From contig NZ_AP028032.1 in assembly GCF_030296935.1 (NCBI RefSeq), positions 1,116,001 through 1,180,000 on the forward strand: a DNA stretch of 64,000 nucleotides, given 5' to 3'. Below the pieces are notes generated by a model. That model was given only the letters and a program-made list of their open reading frames with translations. It did no database searches and was not told the origin of the DNA. Numbering within the stretch: the stretch's first letter is position 1; each line of letters starts with the position of its first letter. The position numbers and the translations under genes were made by a program. This DNA is from Coprobacter fastidiosus. GTDB taxonomy: Bacteria; Bacteroidota; Bacteroidia; Bacteroidales; Coprobacteraceae. Shown piece after piece: positions 19,140 to 30,600 of this stretch.

Positions 19140-19484
19140 GAAAAAAAGTATAAACTAATCATGATGAATTCAGAATAAAAAAGAAAATTCGTGTATTTTT
19201 TACAACAAAATAGAATTTCTTATTTCCCAATTTCTTAAAAAAGTTTTCAACTACTCTAAGAACCTAACATGATGATATTTCCTTATCGGAAAATTTAAAT
19301 GGGCTATAACAAAAAAAACACATTAAAAATACCTTTTAACAGCGACATCAATAAAATAATGATACTTCAAGCTATCAAATTTTCCACATCGAGAACTATT
19401 TCAAAAAAAATAAATTTATTATCGATACACAAATTTACCCTCTTTTCCGTACATTTTTACCTACCTGTTTCCACCCTGCATTCG
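19140..19484. other. Divergent intergenic region between the haem operon and the GH95 gene
   Basis: About 345 bases of AT-rich DNA without a credible gene. A 71-codon frame at 19299-19514 lacks a signal or family resemblance and overlaps the GH95 promoter box. No hairpin or repeated operator was recognised, and the bipartite motif seen upstream of susC is absent here. Confidence 0.5.
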
Positions 19485-19492
19485 TATGTTTG
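19485..19492 (+). promoter_or_regulatory. -7 promoter box for the GH95 gene
   Basis: TATGTTTG matches TAnnTTTG and lies 34 bases before the GH95 start codon. The -33 region holds only a weak TGTTT about 14 bases upstream. It suggests primary-sigma transcription rather than the ECF promoter used by the susC group. Confidence 0.5.
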
Positions 19493-19526
19493 TTATCAAA
19501 ATTTTAACTACTAAATTTAATATCGA

Positions 19527-22500
19527 ATGACAATGAACAAACATTTATTGCTGATTATCCTGTCATTTATCACATGGATAACACCTGTAAAAGCAGAAGA
19601 TCTGAAACTCTGGTATGATCGCCCCGCCGATTATTGGGTGGAAGCCCTTCCGTTAGGAAACGGAAGATTGGCAGCCATGGTATACGGTACAATTCTACAA
19701 GACACGATCCAGATCAATGAAGATACTTATTGGTCAGGAAGTCCGTATAACAATGCAAATCCCAATGCGAAAACACATTTAAATCAAATTCGAGAATATA
19801 TCAATGACGGAGAATATGCCGAAGCTCAAAAAATAGCACTGGCAAACATTATTGCAGACCGCAATATTACCGGGCACGGCATGATTTATGAATCTATCGG
19901 TAATCTGCTATTAGATTTTCCGGAAAGCCATAAAACTCCAACAAATTATTATAGAGAGTTAGACCTTTCCAATGCAATAGCGAAAGTAACTTACACAGTT
20001 GACGGAGTAGATTATACACGTGAAGCATTTACATCATTTACCGACGATTTGATTATCATCAAAATTTCCGCATCAAAACAAGGAATGGTAAATTTTAACA
20101 CATCTTTTGTAGGGCCGTTGAAAAGCAACCGAGTCAAAGCATCTACCGAAATCGTCAGTGGAACAAATAATACGATAAGAGTAAAAAATACACCCGGCAA
20201 AACTGCTGAAGAAAACATTCCCAATCTTTTAAGACCGACAACCTATATTAGGGTAGTGGCAGAGGGAGGAACTCAATCGGCAGACAGCAGTAATAAAATA
20301 CTAAAAGTCTCTGATGCCGACATCGCTTACATATACATCTCATCAGCCACAAACTTTATAAATTATAAAGACATAAGTGGAGACAGCGATGCAAAAGCAC
20401 TTTCCTATTTAAACAAGTTCGACAAAGATTATGAGCAGGCAAAGAATGATCATATCACCCGATATCAAGAGCAATTCGGACGAGTTTCTCTTGACCTCGG
20501 AAATAATAGCGTTCAAGAAAAGAAACCGACAGATAAACGTATCGAGGAATTCTCCAACACAAATGACCCGTCATTAGCATCTCTCTATTTTCAGTTCGGA
20601 CGTTACTTATTGATATCCAGCTCTCAACCGGGATCACAACCGGCTAATTTGCAAGGTATATGGAATCCGAATGCAGGACAATATCCTGCATGGGACAGCA
20701 AATATACGACAAATATAAATGTGGAAATGAACTATTGGCCTGCAGAAGTAACCAATTTGAGCGAATGCCACCAACCGTTTCTTGAAATGGTGAAAGATGT
20801 AAGCGTCACCGGACAAGAATCTGCAGAAACGATGTATGGTTGCAGGGGATGGACACTTCATCACAATACCGACTTGTGGCGCTCCACAGGCGCAGTCGAT
20901 AAAAGTGCCTGCGGAATATGGCCGACATGTAATGCATGGTTCTGTTCTCATCTTTGGGAACATTACTTGTTTACCGGAGATAAAGAATTTTTATCCGAAG
21001 TATATCCTATACTCAAAAGCGCTTGCGAATTTTATCAAGATTTCCTTATTACCGACCCCAAAACAGGATATAAGGTCGTCTCTCCATCAAACTCTCCGGA
21101 AAATCATCCGGGACTGTTTTCTTATGTCGATGACAGCGGAAACAAACAGAATGTCGCACTTTTCAGCGGAGTTACAATGGATAATCAAATGGTTTTCGAC
21201 TTACTTAAAAACACGATCGATGCAGCCGAAATTCTCGGTAAAGACGCCGACTTCGCAGCAGATCTGAAAAAGTTGAAAGATCAACTGCCCCCTATGCATG
21301 TCGGAAAATACGGACAACTACAAGAATGGCTTGAAGACTGGGACAGAGAAACTTCCGGACACCGTCATGTATCCCATTTATGGGGAATGTTTCCCGGTAA
21401 CCAAATTTCGCCATATACCAATCCTCAACTGTTTCAAGCAGCAAAAAAATCATTAGAAGGAAGAGGCGATGCAAGCAGAGGATGGTCTATGGGCTGGAAA
21501 GTATGTTTATGGGCGAGACTCCTTGATGGAAATCATGCATATAAATTGATACAAAACCAATTAAAATTGAAAGACCCTAATGCAACAATTGATGATCCCG
21601 ACGGTGGTACTTATGCAAACATGTTCGATGCACATCCACCTTTCCAGATTGACGGAAATTTCGGATGTTGTGCAGGTATTGCCGAAATGTTGTTGCAAAG
21701 CCATGACGGGACAGTGCATCTATTACCTGCCCTACCCGACGCATGGTCTGAAGGAAACGTAAAAGGATTAAAAGCTCGTGGAGGTTTTGAAATTGTCGAT
21801 ATGCAATGGAAATGGGGAGAAATTGTTTCGGTAACGATAAAATCCAGTATCGGAGGAAATTTGCGCATTCGTACGGCAACTCCGTTAAAAGCTAACGGAA
21901 ATTTCACATTAAGTGTTGCCACAGGAAACAACAGCAACCCGTTGAATTCTGTTTACGAAATTCCCGATCCAATTATCAAAGACGAATCTAAAATTCCGGA
22001 ATTAGTATTACAAGAAACAACAGTATACGATCTTCAGACAGAAGCCGGGCAATCTTATACATTAGTTCCTGTCAGCAACATCTATGAATGGACAGGATCT
22101 TCATCTTCGACCTGGAATGAAGCAAATAACTGGAATCCGGTAGGAGTTCCCGGAGATAAAGATTTAGGCATCGTCAACAGCGGAGAAATCGATATTAACG
22201 GAAATTCTTTTGCCGGAAGTATCAGCATACACGAAAATTCCATTGTCAACATATCCAAAACATCAGAATTAAAAGGCAACTTATCTTTTGAAGGCGGTTC
22301 TGTAAAGAATGATCAAAACGGAGTTATTTTCACTGCCGGAAGTGCATCTATCGAAAATAACACGAATTTTCAAATAACAGGTACTTTAATACTTGCAACT
22401 TCGATTTCAGGAGAAGGCTCTATCGATAAAAAAGGTTCAGGAACACTAACTATACAAGGCGACAACAGTAACTTCAGCGGGGATTTGAATATCAATGACG

Positions 22501-23735
22501 GTGAATTAGCTGTTTCGGGTATGAATGCAGCAGGAACAGGAAACATCAAAATCGAGAATTCTGCTAAACTGACCGTAAAATCTGACAATTGTCTTTTTCA
22601 TAAAACTAAAATAGAGGTAGCAGAAGGAGGAAAAATCAACCTCAGCACAAACATTTCTTTAAGTGAAGTCTATACAAATAACAATCTGCTCGCCGAAGGA
22701 AAATATACAGCATCTTCACTACCTGCATATTTGGAAGGAAACGGAACGTTGACAATCACACATCCTCAATATCCGTTTATATGGACTCCTAAAGATAATA
22801 AAAAATGGAATGTGGCGGCCAATTATACTCCCGCCATATTGCCCACAGAAGGAGACACCGTAATCGTTGAATCGGAAATAGAAGCTGAAACAGCGAGTTT
22901 TCCGGTAATAATCTATCTGAACAGTGCCAATATCAGGTTAAGAAAAGATACTGAAATCAAAGAATTATATATGGCAGGCGGCACTAAACTTAACTATGCA
23001 ACCAGTGGAAGCGGTTTCTCTCTGAATGCTCCGATCCATATTAATGGAGAAATAAATCTGCAATTAAGTGGAGGTGAGATAAATGCAATGACTTTTCCCG
23101 GAAACATCGATGGAAAATCTACCGTAACGATAGATAATAGTTCGAACAGCATAACTGAAGCCAGTATTGTTTTAAAAGGAAATAATTCGGAATTTTCAGG
23201 AATATGGAATATCACGAACAGTCCTCGTACCGAAGGTTCTTCTATCTGTATATCAGGGGAAGGAGCAAATGCTTTCGGTGCTTCAGAAATACAAGTAGGT
23301 GCTGGAAACAAGGTTATATTTAAACATGCAAACGCCGCAGGAGAATCGACTACATTATCCCTTCTTTCCGGAAGTAAAGCTGTTATGAACACAAACGGTA
23401 TAGTAGGCAAATTGATTTTAAACGATACAGAATATACGGAAGGAACATTCGATGCAAATTCTCATTCTGAATTTTTCGAAGGTAATGGGACACTGACTGT
23501 AAAAGGGAATACTTCCGATATTAAGGAAGAAACCGTCCAAAACGGGAATCAGGCCAATTACCGGAACGGCATTCTATCACTGCAATATCCTTGTGAAAAT
23601 TTATGTATTTCAGATATGCAGGGAAGAATTCTTCTTGATAAAATCTATGGACAGCAATTTTCGATAAAACTGAATAACGGCATCTATCTTATAAAAGCCG
23701 ATAGCCAGATCATCAAACTAATCGTAAAAGAATAA
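19527..23735 (+). CDS. GH95 alpha-L-fucosidase with beta-helix tail, T9SS-secreted
   Basis: The enzyme is predicted to remove alpha-1,2-linked L-fucose (some family members act on L-galactose). A signal peptide (~1-25) is followed by the GH95 domain (~26-830), which opens '[20 protein letters not shown]'. Its active-site landmarks are visible: '[13 protein letters not shown]' (N396, N398), 'SPSNSPEN' (E525) and 'FQIDGNFG' (D709). These correspond in order and spacing to N421, N423, E566 and D766 of the Bifidobacterium 1,2-alpha-fucosidase. The tail is unusual: two stretches (~853-1080 and ~1084-1330) each begin with a 'W..' plus 'NW/NYTP' line and continue as autotransporter-like parallel beta-helix repeats ('[20 protein letters not shown]'). 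The last ~60 residues are a T9SS sorting domain ending 'IIKLIVKE'. Co-location with GH85 and acetylesterases fits trimming of fucosylated host or plant glycans. Confidence 0.93.
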   Translation: MTMNKHLLLIILSFITWITPVKAEDLKLWYDRPADYWVEALPLGNGRLAAMVYGTILQDTIQINEDTYWSGSPYNNANPNAKTHLNQIREYINDGEYAEAQKIALANIIADRNITGHGMIYESIGNLLLDFPESHKTPTNYYRELDLSNAIAKVTYTVDGVDYTREAFTSFTDDLIIIKISASKQGMVNFNTSFVGPLKSNRVKASTEIVSGTNNTIRVKNTPGKTAEENIPNLLRPTTYIRVVAEGGTQSADSSNKILKVSDADIAYIYISSATNFINYKDISGDSDAKALSYLNKFDKDYEQAKNDHITRYQEQFGRVSLDLGNNSVQEKKPTDKRIEEFSNTNDPSLASLYFQFGRYLLISSSQPGSQPANLQGIWNPNAGQYPAWDSKYTTNINVEMNYWPAEVTNLSECHQPFLEMVKDVSVTGQESAETMYGCRGWTLHHNTDLWRSTGAVDKSACGIWPTCNAWFCSHLWEHYLFTGDKEFLSEVYPILKSACEFYQDFLITDPKTGYKVVSPSNSPENHPGLFSYVDDSGNKQNVALFSGVTMDNQMVFDLLKNTIDAAEILGKDADFAADLKKLKDQLPPMHVGKYGQLQEWLEDWDRETSGHRHVSHLWGMFPGNQISPYTNPQLFQAAKKSLEGRGDASRGWSMGWKVCLWARLLDGNHAYKLIQNQLKLKDPNATIDDPDGGTYANMFDAHPPFQIDGNFGCCAGIAEMLLQSHDGTVHLLPALPDAWSEGNVKGLKARGGFEIVDMQWKWGEIVSVTIKSSIGGNLRIRTATPLKANGNFTLSVATGNNSNPLNSVYEIPDPIIKDESKIPELVLQETTVYDLQTEAGQSYTLVPVSNIYEWTGSSSSTWNEANNWNPVGVPGDKDLGIVNSGEIDINGNSFAGSISIHENSIVNISKTSELKGNLSFEGGSVKNDQNGVIFTAGSASIENNTNFQITGTLILATSISGEGSIDKKGSGTLTIQGDNSNFSGDLNINDGELAVSGMNAAGTGNIKIENSAKLTVKSDNCLFHKTKIEVAEGGKINLSTNISLSEVYTNNNLLAEGKYTASSLPAYLEGNGTLTITHPQYPFIWTPKDNKKWNVAANYTPAILPTEGDTVIVESEIEAETASFPVIIYLNSANIRLRKDTEIKELYMAGGTKLNYATSGSGFSLNAPIHINGEINLQLSGGEINAMTFPGNIDGKSTVTIDNSSNSITEASIVLKGNNSEFSGIWNITNSPRTEGSSICISGEGANAFGASEIQVGAGNKVIFKHANAAGESTTLSLLSGSKAVMNTNGIVGKLILNDTEYTEGTFDANSHSEFFEGNGTLTVKGNTSDIKEETVQNGNQANYRNGILSLQYPCENLCISDMQGRILLDKIYGQQFSIKLNNGIYLIKADSQIIKLIVKE

Positions 23736-23742
23736 CACCCTT

Positions 23743-23771
23743 TTTTGTGCTCGTGTAAAACGAGCACAAAA
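23743..23771 (+). terminator. Hairpin between the GH95 and pectinesterase genes
   Basis: An 11-bp perfect stem (23743-23753 with 23761-23771) with a 7-base loop lies eight bases after the GH95 stop. The following bases (TTATTATC) are only moderately T-rich, so it may attenuate rather than fully stop transcription. Confidence 0.6.
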
Positions 23772-23801
23772 TTATTATCATTAACTTTAGAACTTTACTG
23801 T

Positions 23802-26800
23802 ATGAATATTAAAAAACTTTTTGGAAGCATCGCTTTTTTAAGCTCTCTGCTACCTCAAATCTACGCAAAAGAAATCAATGTTACCACTCAAACTTTCAAT
23901 GAAGCTTATACTCTAGCCGAAAGCGGAGATATATTATTGATGAGTAGCGGAACATATAATAAGCAAATATCTTTTCCCTCAGACAAAAGTATTACTTTAA
24001 AAGCGGAAAAAAATGCAGAAGTGGTTATTACTTTCGACATAACGGGAAATGACGATACATCTGAAAATGGAGGAGGATTGATCTTCGATGGCGTAAAAAT
24101 AAACCGTTCGGCAGATTATTTTATAAGCGGAAATTTCGGAAATATATCTACTCTGGAATTCAAGAATTCAGAAATTACGAACATTGGACGTTGTCTATTA
24201 CGGACAAGCAATGAAGGCACGATAAACAACATAGAATTCGAAAATTGCTTAATCCACGATTGTGGAAATAACGGATGGAATTTTTTATATCCTAAACATA
24301 TCGTTAAAAAGGTATCTGTAAAAAATTGTTCACTGTATAACTATTTAGGCGAAAGCTTTTTCTCTCCTACCGGATCGGACAATAACAATATATTTACTTT
24401 TATTTTTGAGAACAATACGGTTTACAAATGGTCTAAAGATACAAAATACGCTATTTGCAACACGGCAAAAAATTACAGTACAAATTCTATTTACAATTTC
24501 ACAAACAATATTATCAATGAACCGGGAGTAAGCGGCAAAACACCATCGATTCTAAATGCAACCGGAGGAACACTTACTGCCGAAAAAAACCTGATTGTCA
24601 ACTACGGCGGATATAACCGGACAGAGACGATAAACGATATTACTTTAGAGAGCTTAGGATTAACCACTATCGGATTTCCCGATGCCGCCAACGGTGATTT
24701 TACCATTTTATCAAGCTCTCCATTAGCTACCGCAGGAAAAGACGGCAAATGTGTGGGAGATGCGAGATGGATCAAGCAGGTCACATCTCCTGCACAATTT
24801 TCAGTAACGGTAATGCCGGAAAATGCCGGAAGCGTCTCTCCCACAAACGTCACTTTTAATCAAGGTGATCCGGTCACAGTCACCGCTACCGAGAATTTCG
24901 GATACTCTTTTAAGCAATGGGAAACAAAAAACGGGGAAATATTATCGACAGAAAATCCTTATTCCTTCAATATCGAAAATGATTTAGAGATAGTCGCTGT
25001 ATTTGACAAACTGACCACTTACACATTTACTGTAAATAAAGATGGGGCAGGCGCTCAATGGGGAATAGTAAATCTTAATCCCGAACCAACTGACGGAAAA
25101 TATATCGAAGGTACGATTGTAACCATGACCATAGAGACTAATCCTATTACATCTTTCCTGCAATGGGAGGACGGTTCGAGCGAAAATAAACGTACGGTTA
25201 AAATCGATGGAGATAAAGCTTATACCGCAACTTTCGACAAAATCCCATTTATCGTAGGCTGGGACTTGGAAACAAGCGAACCAAGAGGAGAACGTCCGGC
25301 CGACTATGCCGCCACAACAGACAATAAGGGATTACTTTCCTTATATAATGGAGATGGAAGTACGACAAACTGGGGAGGAAGTACTCGTACCTTCGGAGGT
25401 ATCACTTATAACTGTGCACGACGTTATACCGATTATGCCTCAATGAATAATCCCCGTTATTTTCAGGCTAAATTTTCAGCAAAAGACTATGTAAATATAA
25501 AAGTAACTTCCTTAGTTGCTGCAGACAACGCATGCGTACACAAAACGCAAAAAATGCAATATTCCCTAAACGGAAACGATTTTACAGATTTAACGACTAT
25601 TACTATGGAAGAGACCAGTGCAAATTGGGAAAAAATGGAAGCTTTTTTACCCGAAGAAGCTGAAGGAGCAAATATGGTATATATTCGTTGGGCGGCAGAT
25701 GCGACAAGCGATTTGATCGGAACTCCGGGAAGTAGTGATACCGAAGGCTTCTATTTAACAAATATTTTTGTCTATGCCGATAATTCCAGCATCGATGATA
25801 AAGAAGCGCCGATACTACTATCGACTTCTCCTGAAAACGATTCTAATACGGCATCTGCAAACGGAAAAATCGTTTTATCTTTTAACGAACAAGTACAAGC
25901 CGGTACAGAAGAAATAGAATTTAACGGTTCTGCTATCGAACCGATATTCGGAAGCAGTACAGCATCCTTTGAATACAAAGGTCTCGAGTATAATACATCC
26001 TATACTTTTACCGTACCAGCCGGTGCAATTACCGACCGTGCAGGAAATCCATTTGAAGGCGTTACATTGAATTTCACGACAATGAATCGTCCCCAGCCGA
26101 TTGCACGGGTATTTGATGCCGTAGTCGCAGCAGATAAAACCGGAGATTATGAATCGGTGCAGGCCGCAATAGACGCTGCCCCGAAAAACAGAACTACTCC
26201 TTATTTGATATTCATTAAAAACGGATCTTACGAAGAACAAGTCGTTATTCCCTCTGACAAACCGAACATACACCTTATCGGTCAAGATAAAGAAAAAACA
26301 AACATACATTTGAAAATCAATGTTCAAAGCGAACCGCAAGAAGGGTCACAATGGTATCAGAACGACACGGCAGCATGGAAATATTCGGTACATAATCCCG
26401 AATCTCCGACATACCAAATGGAAGGAACTGTTGTCAGAATAAATAGTAACGACTTCTTTTCCGAAAATATTTCCTTCATTAACGACTGGGGTGTAGAACG
26501 CCAAAACGGACCGCAATCATTAGCTATGATGACAAAGGGTGACCGCATAACTTTTCATAATTGTAAATTCCGCTCTTACCAAGATACATGGATGACTCCG
26601 GGAAACACCGGATACCGTCATTATGTAAAAGGATGCTATATCGAAGGAGCTGTCGATTATGTCTATGGAGCTGGAGATTGCCTATTCGAAGATTGCACAT
26701 TATACAATGTCAGAAGCGGATCGGTCATCACTGCTCCAGAGCATGAAAAAGGAACTCAATGGGGATATGTTTTCGATCACTGTACCATCGATGGGAATGA

Positions 26801-27587
26801 AGCTTCGAACGACGGCAAAAACAAATTAGGACGACCTTGGCATAATAACCCGATTTGCGTATGGTTAAACACGACCATGAAAGTAGGAATTGCTCCGGAG
26901 GGCTGGAGTGAAATGGGAGGAATACCCGCCCTATTTGCAGAATATAACAGTATGGATATAGATGGAAATCCCGTAGATCTAAATAACAGAAGAACATTTT
27001 ATACAGGTACTGACGAAGGTATGGAAGAAGGCGGTGAGTGTAAAGCTGAACTTTCTGCCGATGAAGCAGCCCACTATACCTATGAAAATATCGTCAGCGG
27101 CAATGACAACTGGAATCCTCGCAGCTTAATAGAAACAATAGGCATACCGCAAAATGTAACGATCTCAGAAAATGTGCTTAGTTGGGAAGCCGTACCTTAT
27201 GCCATCTGTTACGTAATACTTCGCAATAATGAAGTAATCGGATTTACTACCGAAACATCTTATACCGATGCAGCAAGTAAAGACAACGACGAATATTGCA
27301 TCCAGGCCGTCAACGAAGCCGGAAGTCTCGGAGAAAAATCGGAAAATGTGAATAAAGGAACTTCGGCTGTCGATAAATCTGAAAACAGCTCTTTTAACGT
27401 AACAGTATCAAACGGAAAAATACATTTGTCCGGACTTTCCTCAGGAGAAAAGATAACTGTATTCTCATTAAACGGTGCAATCATCTATGATACCGTAACA
27501 ATTGAAAACTCATGTTTTATAAACTTATCTGTTCGAGGAGTTTATCTGATTAAAGCAGGAAATGAAATAAAGAAAGTTATTCTTTGA
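23802..27587 (+). CDS. Pectinesterase-domain (CE8) multidomain surface protein, T9SS-secreted
   Basis: This is a 1261-residue exported protein. I chose the ATG at 23802 because the signal peptide (MNIKKLFGSIAFLSSLLPQI) begins there; an in-frame ATG at 23745 lies within the preceding hairpin. Residues ~20-320 form a pectate-lyase-like beta-helix. Two InlB-type B-repeats follow (~333-405, ~406-482; 'GYSFKQWETKNG', 'TSFLQWEDGSSENK'), then a jelly-roll-like domain (~481-660) and a Big_5-type Ig domain (~667-765). The pectinesterase domain (~769-1090) keeps the catalytic set: Q905 in 'GPQSLAM', D928 in 'SYQDTW', D952 in 'VDYVYG' and R1011 in 'LGRPW'. An Fn3-like segment (~1135-1190) precedes a T9SS sorting domain (~1200-1261). 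The expected reaction is demethylation of methyl-esterified galacturonan. In this setting the true substrate may differ. Confidence 0.9.
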   Translation: MNIKKLFGSIAFLSSLLPQIYAKEINVTTQTFNEAYTLAESGDILLMSSGTYNKQISFPSDKSITLKAEKNAEVVITFDITGNDDTSENGGGLIFDGVKINRSADYFISGNFGNISTLEFKNSEITNIGRCLLRTSNEGTINNIEFENCLIHDCGNNGWNFLYPKHIVKKVSVKNCSLYNYLGESFFSPTGSDNNNIFTFIFENNTVYKWSKDTKYAICNTAKNYSTNSIYNFTNNIINEPGVSGKTPSILNATGGTLTAEKNLIVNYGGYNRTETINDITLESLGLTTIGFPDAANGDFTILSSSPLATAGKDGKCVGDARWIKQVTSPAQFSVTVMPENAGSVSPTNVTFNQGDPVTVTATENFGYSFKQWETKNGEILSTENPYSFNIENDLEIVAVFDKLTTYTFTVNKDGAGAQWGIVNLNPEPTDGKYIEGTIVTMTIETNPITSFLQWEDGSSENKRTVKIDGDKAYTATFDKIPFIVGWDLETSEPRGERPADYAATTDNKGLLSLYNGDGSTTNWGGSTRTFGGITYNCARRYTDYASMNNPRYFQAKFSAKDYVNIKVTSLVAADNACVHKTQKMQYSLNGNDFTDLTTITMEETSANWEKMEAFLPEEAEGANMVYIRWAADATSDLIGTPGSSDTEGFYLTNIFVYADNSSIDDKEAPILLSTSPENDSNTASANGKIVLSFNEQVQAGTEEIEFNGSAIEPIFGSSTASFEYKGLEYNTSYTFTVPAGAITDRAGNPFEGVTLNFTTMNRPQPIARVFDAVVAADKTGDYESVQAAIDAAPKNRTTPYLIFIKNGSYEEQVVIPSDKPNIHLIGQDKEKTNIHLKINVQSEPQEGSQWYQNDTAAWKYSVHNPESPTYQMEGTVVRINSNDFFSENISFINDWGVERQNGPQSLAMMTKGDRITFHNCKFRSYQDTWMTPGNTGYRHYVKGCYIEGAVDYVYGAGDCLFEDCTLYNVRSGSVITAPEHEKGTQWGYVFDHCTIDGNEASNDGKNKLGRPWHNNPICVWLNTTMKVGIAPEGWSEMGGIPALFAEYNSMDIDGNPVDLNNRRTFYTGTDEGMEEGGECKAELSADEAAHYTYENIVSGNDNWNPRSLIETIGIPQNVTISENVLSWEAVPYAICYVILRNNEVIGFTTETSYTDAASKDNDEYCIQAVNEAGSLGEKSENVNKGTSAVDKSENSSFNVTVSNGKIHLSGLSSGEKITVFSLNGAIIYDTVTIENSCFINLSVRGVYLIKAGNEIKKVIL

Positions 27588-27622
27588 TAATTGAACGGCA
27601 ACAAGCTCTTCATTATCAATAA

Positions 27623-27653
27623 AAATGGGCTGCCCTCAAAAGACAGCCCATTT
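27623..27653. terminator. Bidirectional terminator between convergent genes
   Basis: A 10-bp stem (27623-27632 with 27644-27653) has A and T runs on its outer flanks. It sits between the stop codons of the pectinesterase gene (+) and the esterase gene (-). Confidence 0.8.
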
Positions 27654-27673
27654 CTCACTTAATTATTAAAATT

Positions 27674-30600
27674 TTACCGTATCGATATTTTCAGAGTACA
27701 AGGATTCCCGTCAATTACCGCTTTAGCGATATAAATACCTTTATTAAAATCATTCAAAGAATATAAACCGGCTTGAGGTGCATCAATAATTTGCAACAAA
27801 CTTCCTGAAAGAGAATAAAGTTTTACCTGTACAGGAGTCTTAATTCCTTTTAACAGAATAGAATTACCGGCTTGATGCAAAGATGCTCCACTTACTTGAA
27901 CAGCCTCTGCCGAATCGGTAATATCATCCAGATTCGGAACTTTATAATTTTGCTCGCCCTTATCTAATTTATAATAAAATGCTACGCTAAAATTATAAAG
28001 CGGATAAGGTTGATCGTATATAATCTCTCCCGACTGCGTTTTCGGTTCATAATCAGGTCTCAAAGTCACATAGTTATCATTTTCTTTATCACGAGGATAG
28101 AAATAAGAGTTATCAGGATTTTTCTTATCATGATCGATATATTTGTAATAAGCCTCATAATCATCACTATCACGCAAATTACCATGTCCGCCGTTTGCTC
28201 CATCTCCGGCATAATTTACTTCAACTACACCACTCAAATCCTGAGCACAAGTCAAATAAACGCAATCTCCTTCTATCCGGATATTCGTTATTGTCTGTTG
28301 TGCGTTATCATTATATACTCTAAAGCCATAATCCGTTTTCTTTTGTACTGTCCAATCGTCCAACACCAAAGGTAATTTTGGAACAAGGAAGCGAATTTTT
28401 ATCTCTTTAGCATTATCCGTACGGGAGATTTCTATCGGCTGCAAAGGAACAAAGCGTTGCCCCAATACCTTCGTACGGTAATATGCTTTGCCCAACATCT
28501 CGCCATACCAACGGTAACCGTTCGCATCGAGATGACCACCCCGGTCTGTCATCGGATACACCGGACCGGCACAAATCATATCCTCATTCTCATTAGCGGT
28601 TTCTAATTGAGCCATACCTATTTCCAAAGTTTTCCCCCGAGTATATTGCGCGCCGGTCTGGTAAGTGATAAACAAAGGTTTCTCATTTTGAGCATAACTG
28701 TTCATAACATCCTGCTGCATGTCATTCTTCAATTTATACAACAACGCTTTATATTCATTCTTATCAGTTGTATTGGGTACACCCGGAGTCAATCCCTTTT
28801 CAGAATCCGAAGTATAATTATATTCTCCTTGCATCCAAATAATTGCCGGACAAGAAATCACGCTGTTCAGTTCCCGAGAAATTTTAGCCCCGTAAAACAT
28901 CGCATATTTAAAATCATTATATAAATATCCGTTGGTACAATGTTTTGAAAGCTGTTCTATCGTCTTGCCTCCCGTACCGGTAGAAGTCGCTACATATTTT
29001 ACATCAGGGTCATTCAATTTTAAACGAAGATGATTCACCGCTGCAACGATAGGACATTCGGCAATTCCGCCATTTTTAGTCTTAGCCGAATTTTTATCCG
29101 AAATAGCCAAAGATGCTTTTAATGGATTAAACTTATCAAAAGTCGTATTCCCGAGATTTATCCAAACCTGATCTCCGATCATATAATTACCCTCTAAAGA
29201 TTCGGTAGACATAGAAGGATAAGACTGATGCCCGGTAGAAAGACTCTGACCGTATATTATAAAATGCTCATAAACCGACGATTCTCCTTCTCCGCCACCG
29301 GGAGTCAGCGGCGTCTCGATCGCTCCTGATGCACAACGTCCGTTGGCAAAGGAACGTATCGCACCCAATTGATCGGTCATAATGCCTAAATCCTGCAAAA
29401 ATTCAGCATTCCCCTGACGATATGCCGGAGAAGTGGTATAAACCGGGACACTGTTTTGCGTAGCAATATATTGATCCGGATCGATAGCCAATCCCGCAAT
29501 CGATCCGCCATTATAATTTATATAATTCTCATTTTCGAGAGGAGAAGTATATCCATGATCCGCCAACAAACGTCCCAAAAAAGAATTTTTAAGATTAAAA
29601 TTCTTCCCGTCTATCAGATAAGAATCATTACCTTGTACAGACATATCCAAGACTTTCGTAGGATCATCTTTCAGATAATTATTTTCAATAATAGAATTAT
29701 ATATATTATAGATTACGGTATTGGCAGCGCCAGCAGTAACACGTATTCCGGCTTGAGGTGTCGCCCCACCGAAAGCACTCGTATTACGGGTAATCGTACA
29801 ATTTACAAGATTAAGCACGCTTCCGTCTTTACCGTTATTCATCATAATAGTACCTCCGAAAGATGCGGCATGGTTACCGTAAAAAGTCGTATTGATAAAA
29901 GACAAATCACATGTCGATCCGGTTGTTTTATTATCTACATAAACAGCACCACCATGTTCTGTAACGGAATTATACAAAAATGCACAACCTTCAAAATAAG
30001 CTCCGGTATTTTTAGCCGCATTATCCAAAAATGCAAACACGCCTCCGTCTTTTGCGGTATTATTTTTGAATACAGATTTTTCAACTCTAAGCATAAGATC
30101 TCCTTGCACGAAAAATACGCCTCCCAGACCCGTTGTCGTATTATTCTCAAAAAGACATTCTTTGAACAAAATATTTTTACCTCCTAAAATATGAGCTACA
30201 GCTCCGTTCCCTTTACCCGTCGTATTATCGGAAAATGAGCAACCGGTAAAAGACACACTAAACCGATCTTGTTCCAACAAAGCATAAACAGCCGCACCAC
30301 CTCTTCCGTCAGCAGAGTTACCGTCAAAAACACAATCGGTAAAAGATGCCGATGCATTCCGAATATACACCGCTCCGCCGAAATCATTTCCCATAGGAAT
30401 ACTATTCCCTTCTCTGAAAGAAAGATTAGCAAACTCTATCGATTGATTAAAAGAATCGATACGAATCAAACGTGTCGTTCCATTTCCGACAAATCCGCAA
30501 GTTTCAGCACTTTTCCCTATAATTTTCAAAGATTTATCCAAAGGTCTCACACCATTTTTACCCTGAACATTCCAAGTTGCATAGGTTATACCACCAAGTT

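Noticed and set aside
23745-23801. Upstream in-frame ATG for the pectinesterase protein
   Set aside because: It lies in the intergenic hairpin and would add 19 Cys/Thr-rich residues before a normal signal peptide.
29456-30187. 243-codon plus-strand frame opposite the beta-helix esterase
   Set aside because: It is antisense to a well-supported gene, with long runs of I/R/S and no recognisable domain. The beta-helix repeats on the other strand create the open frame.
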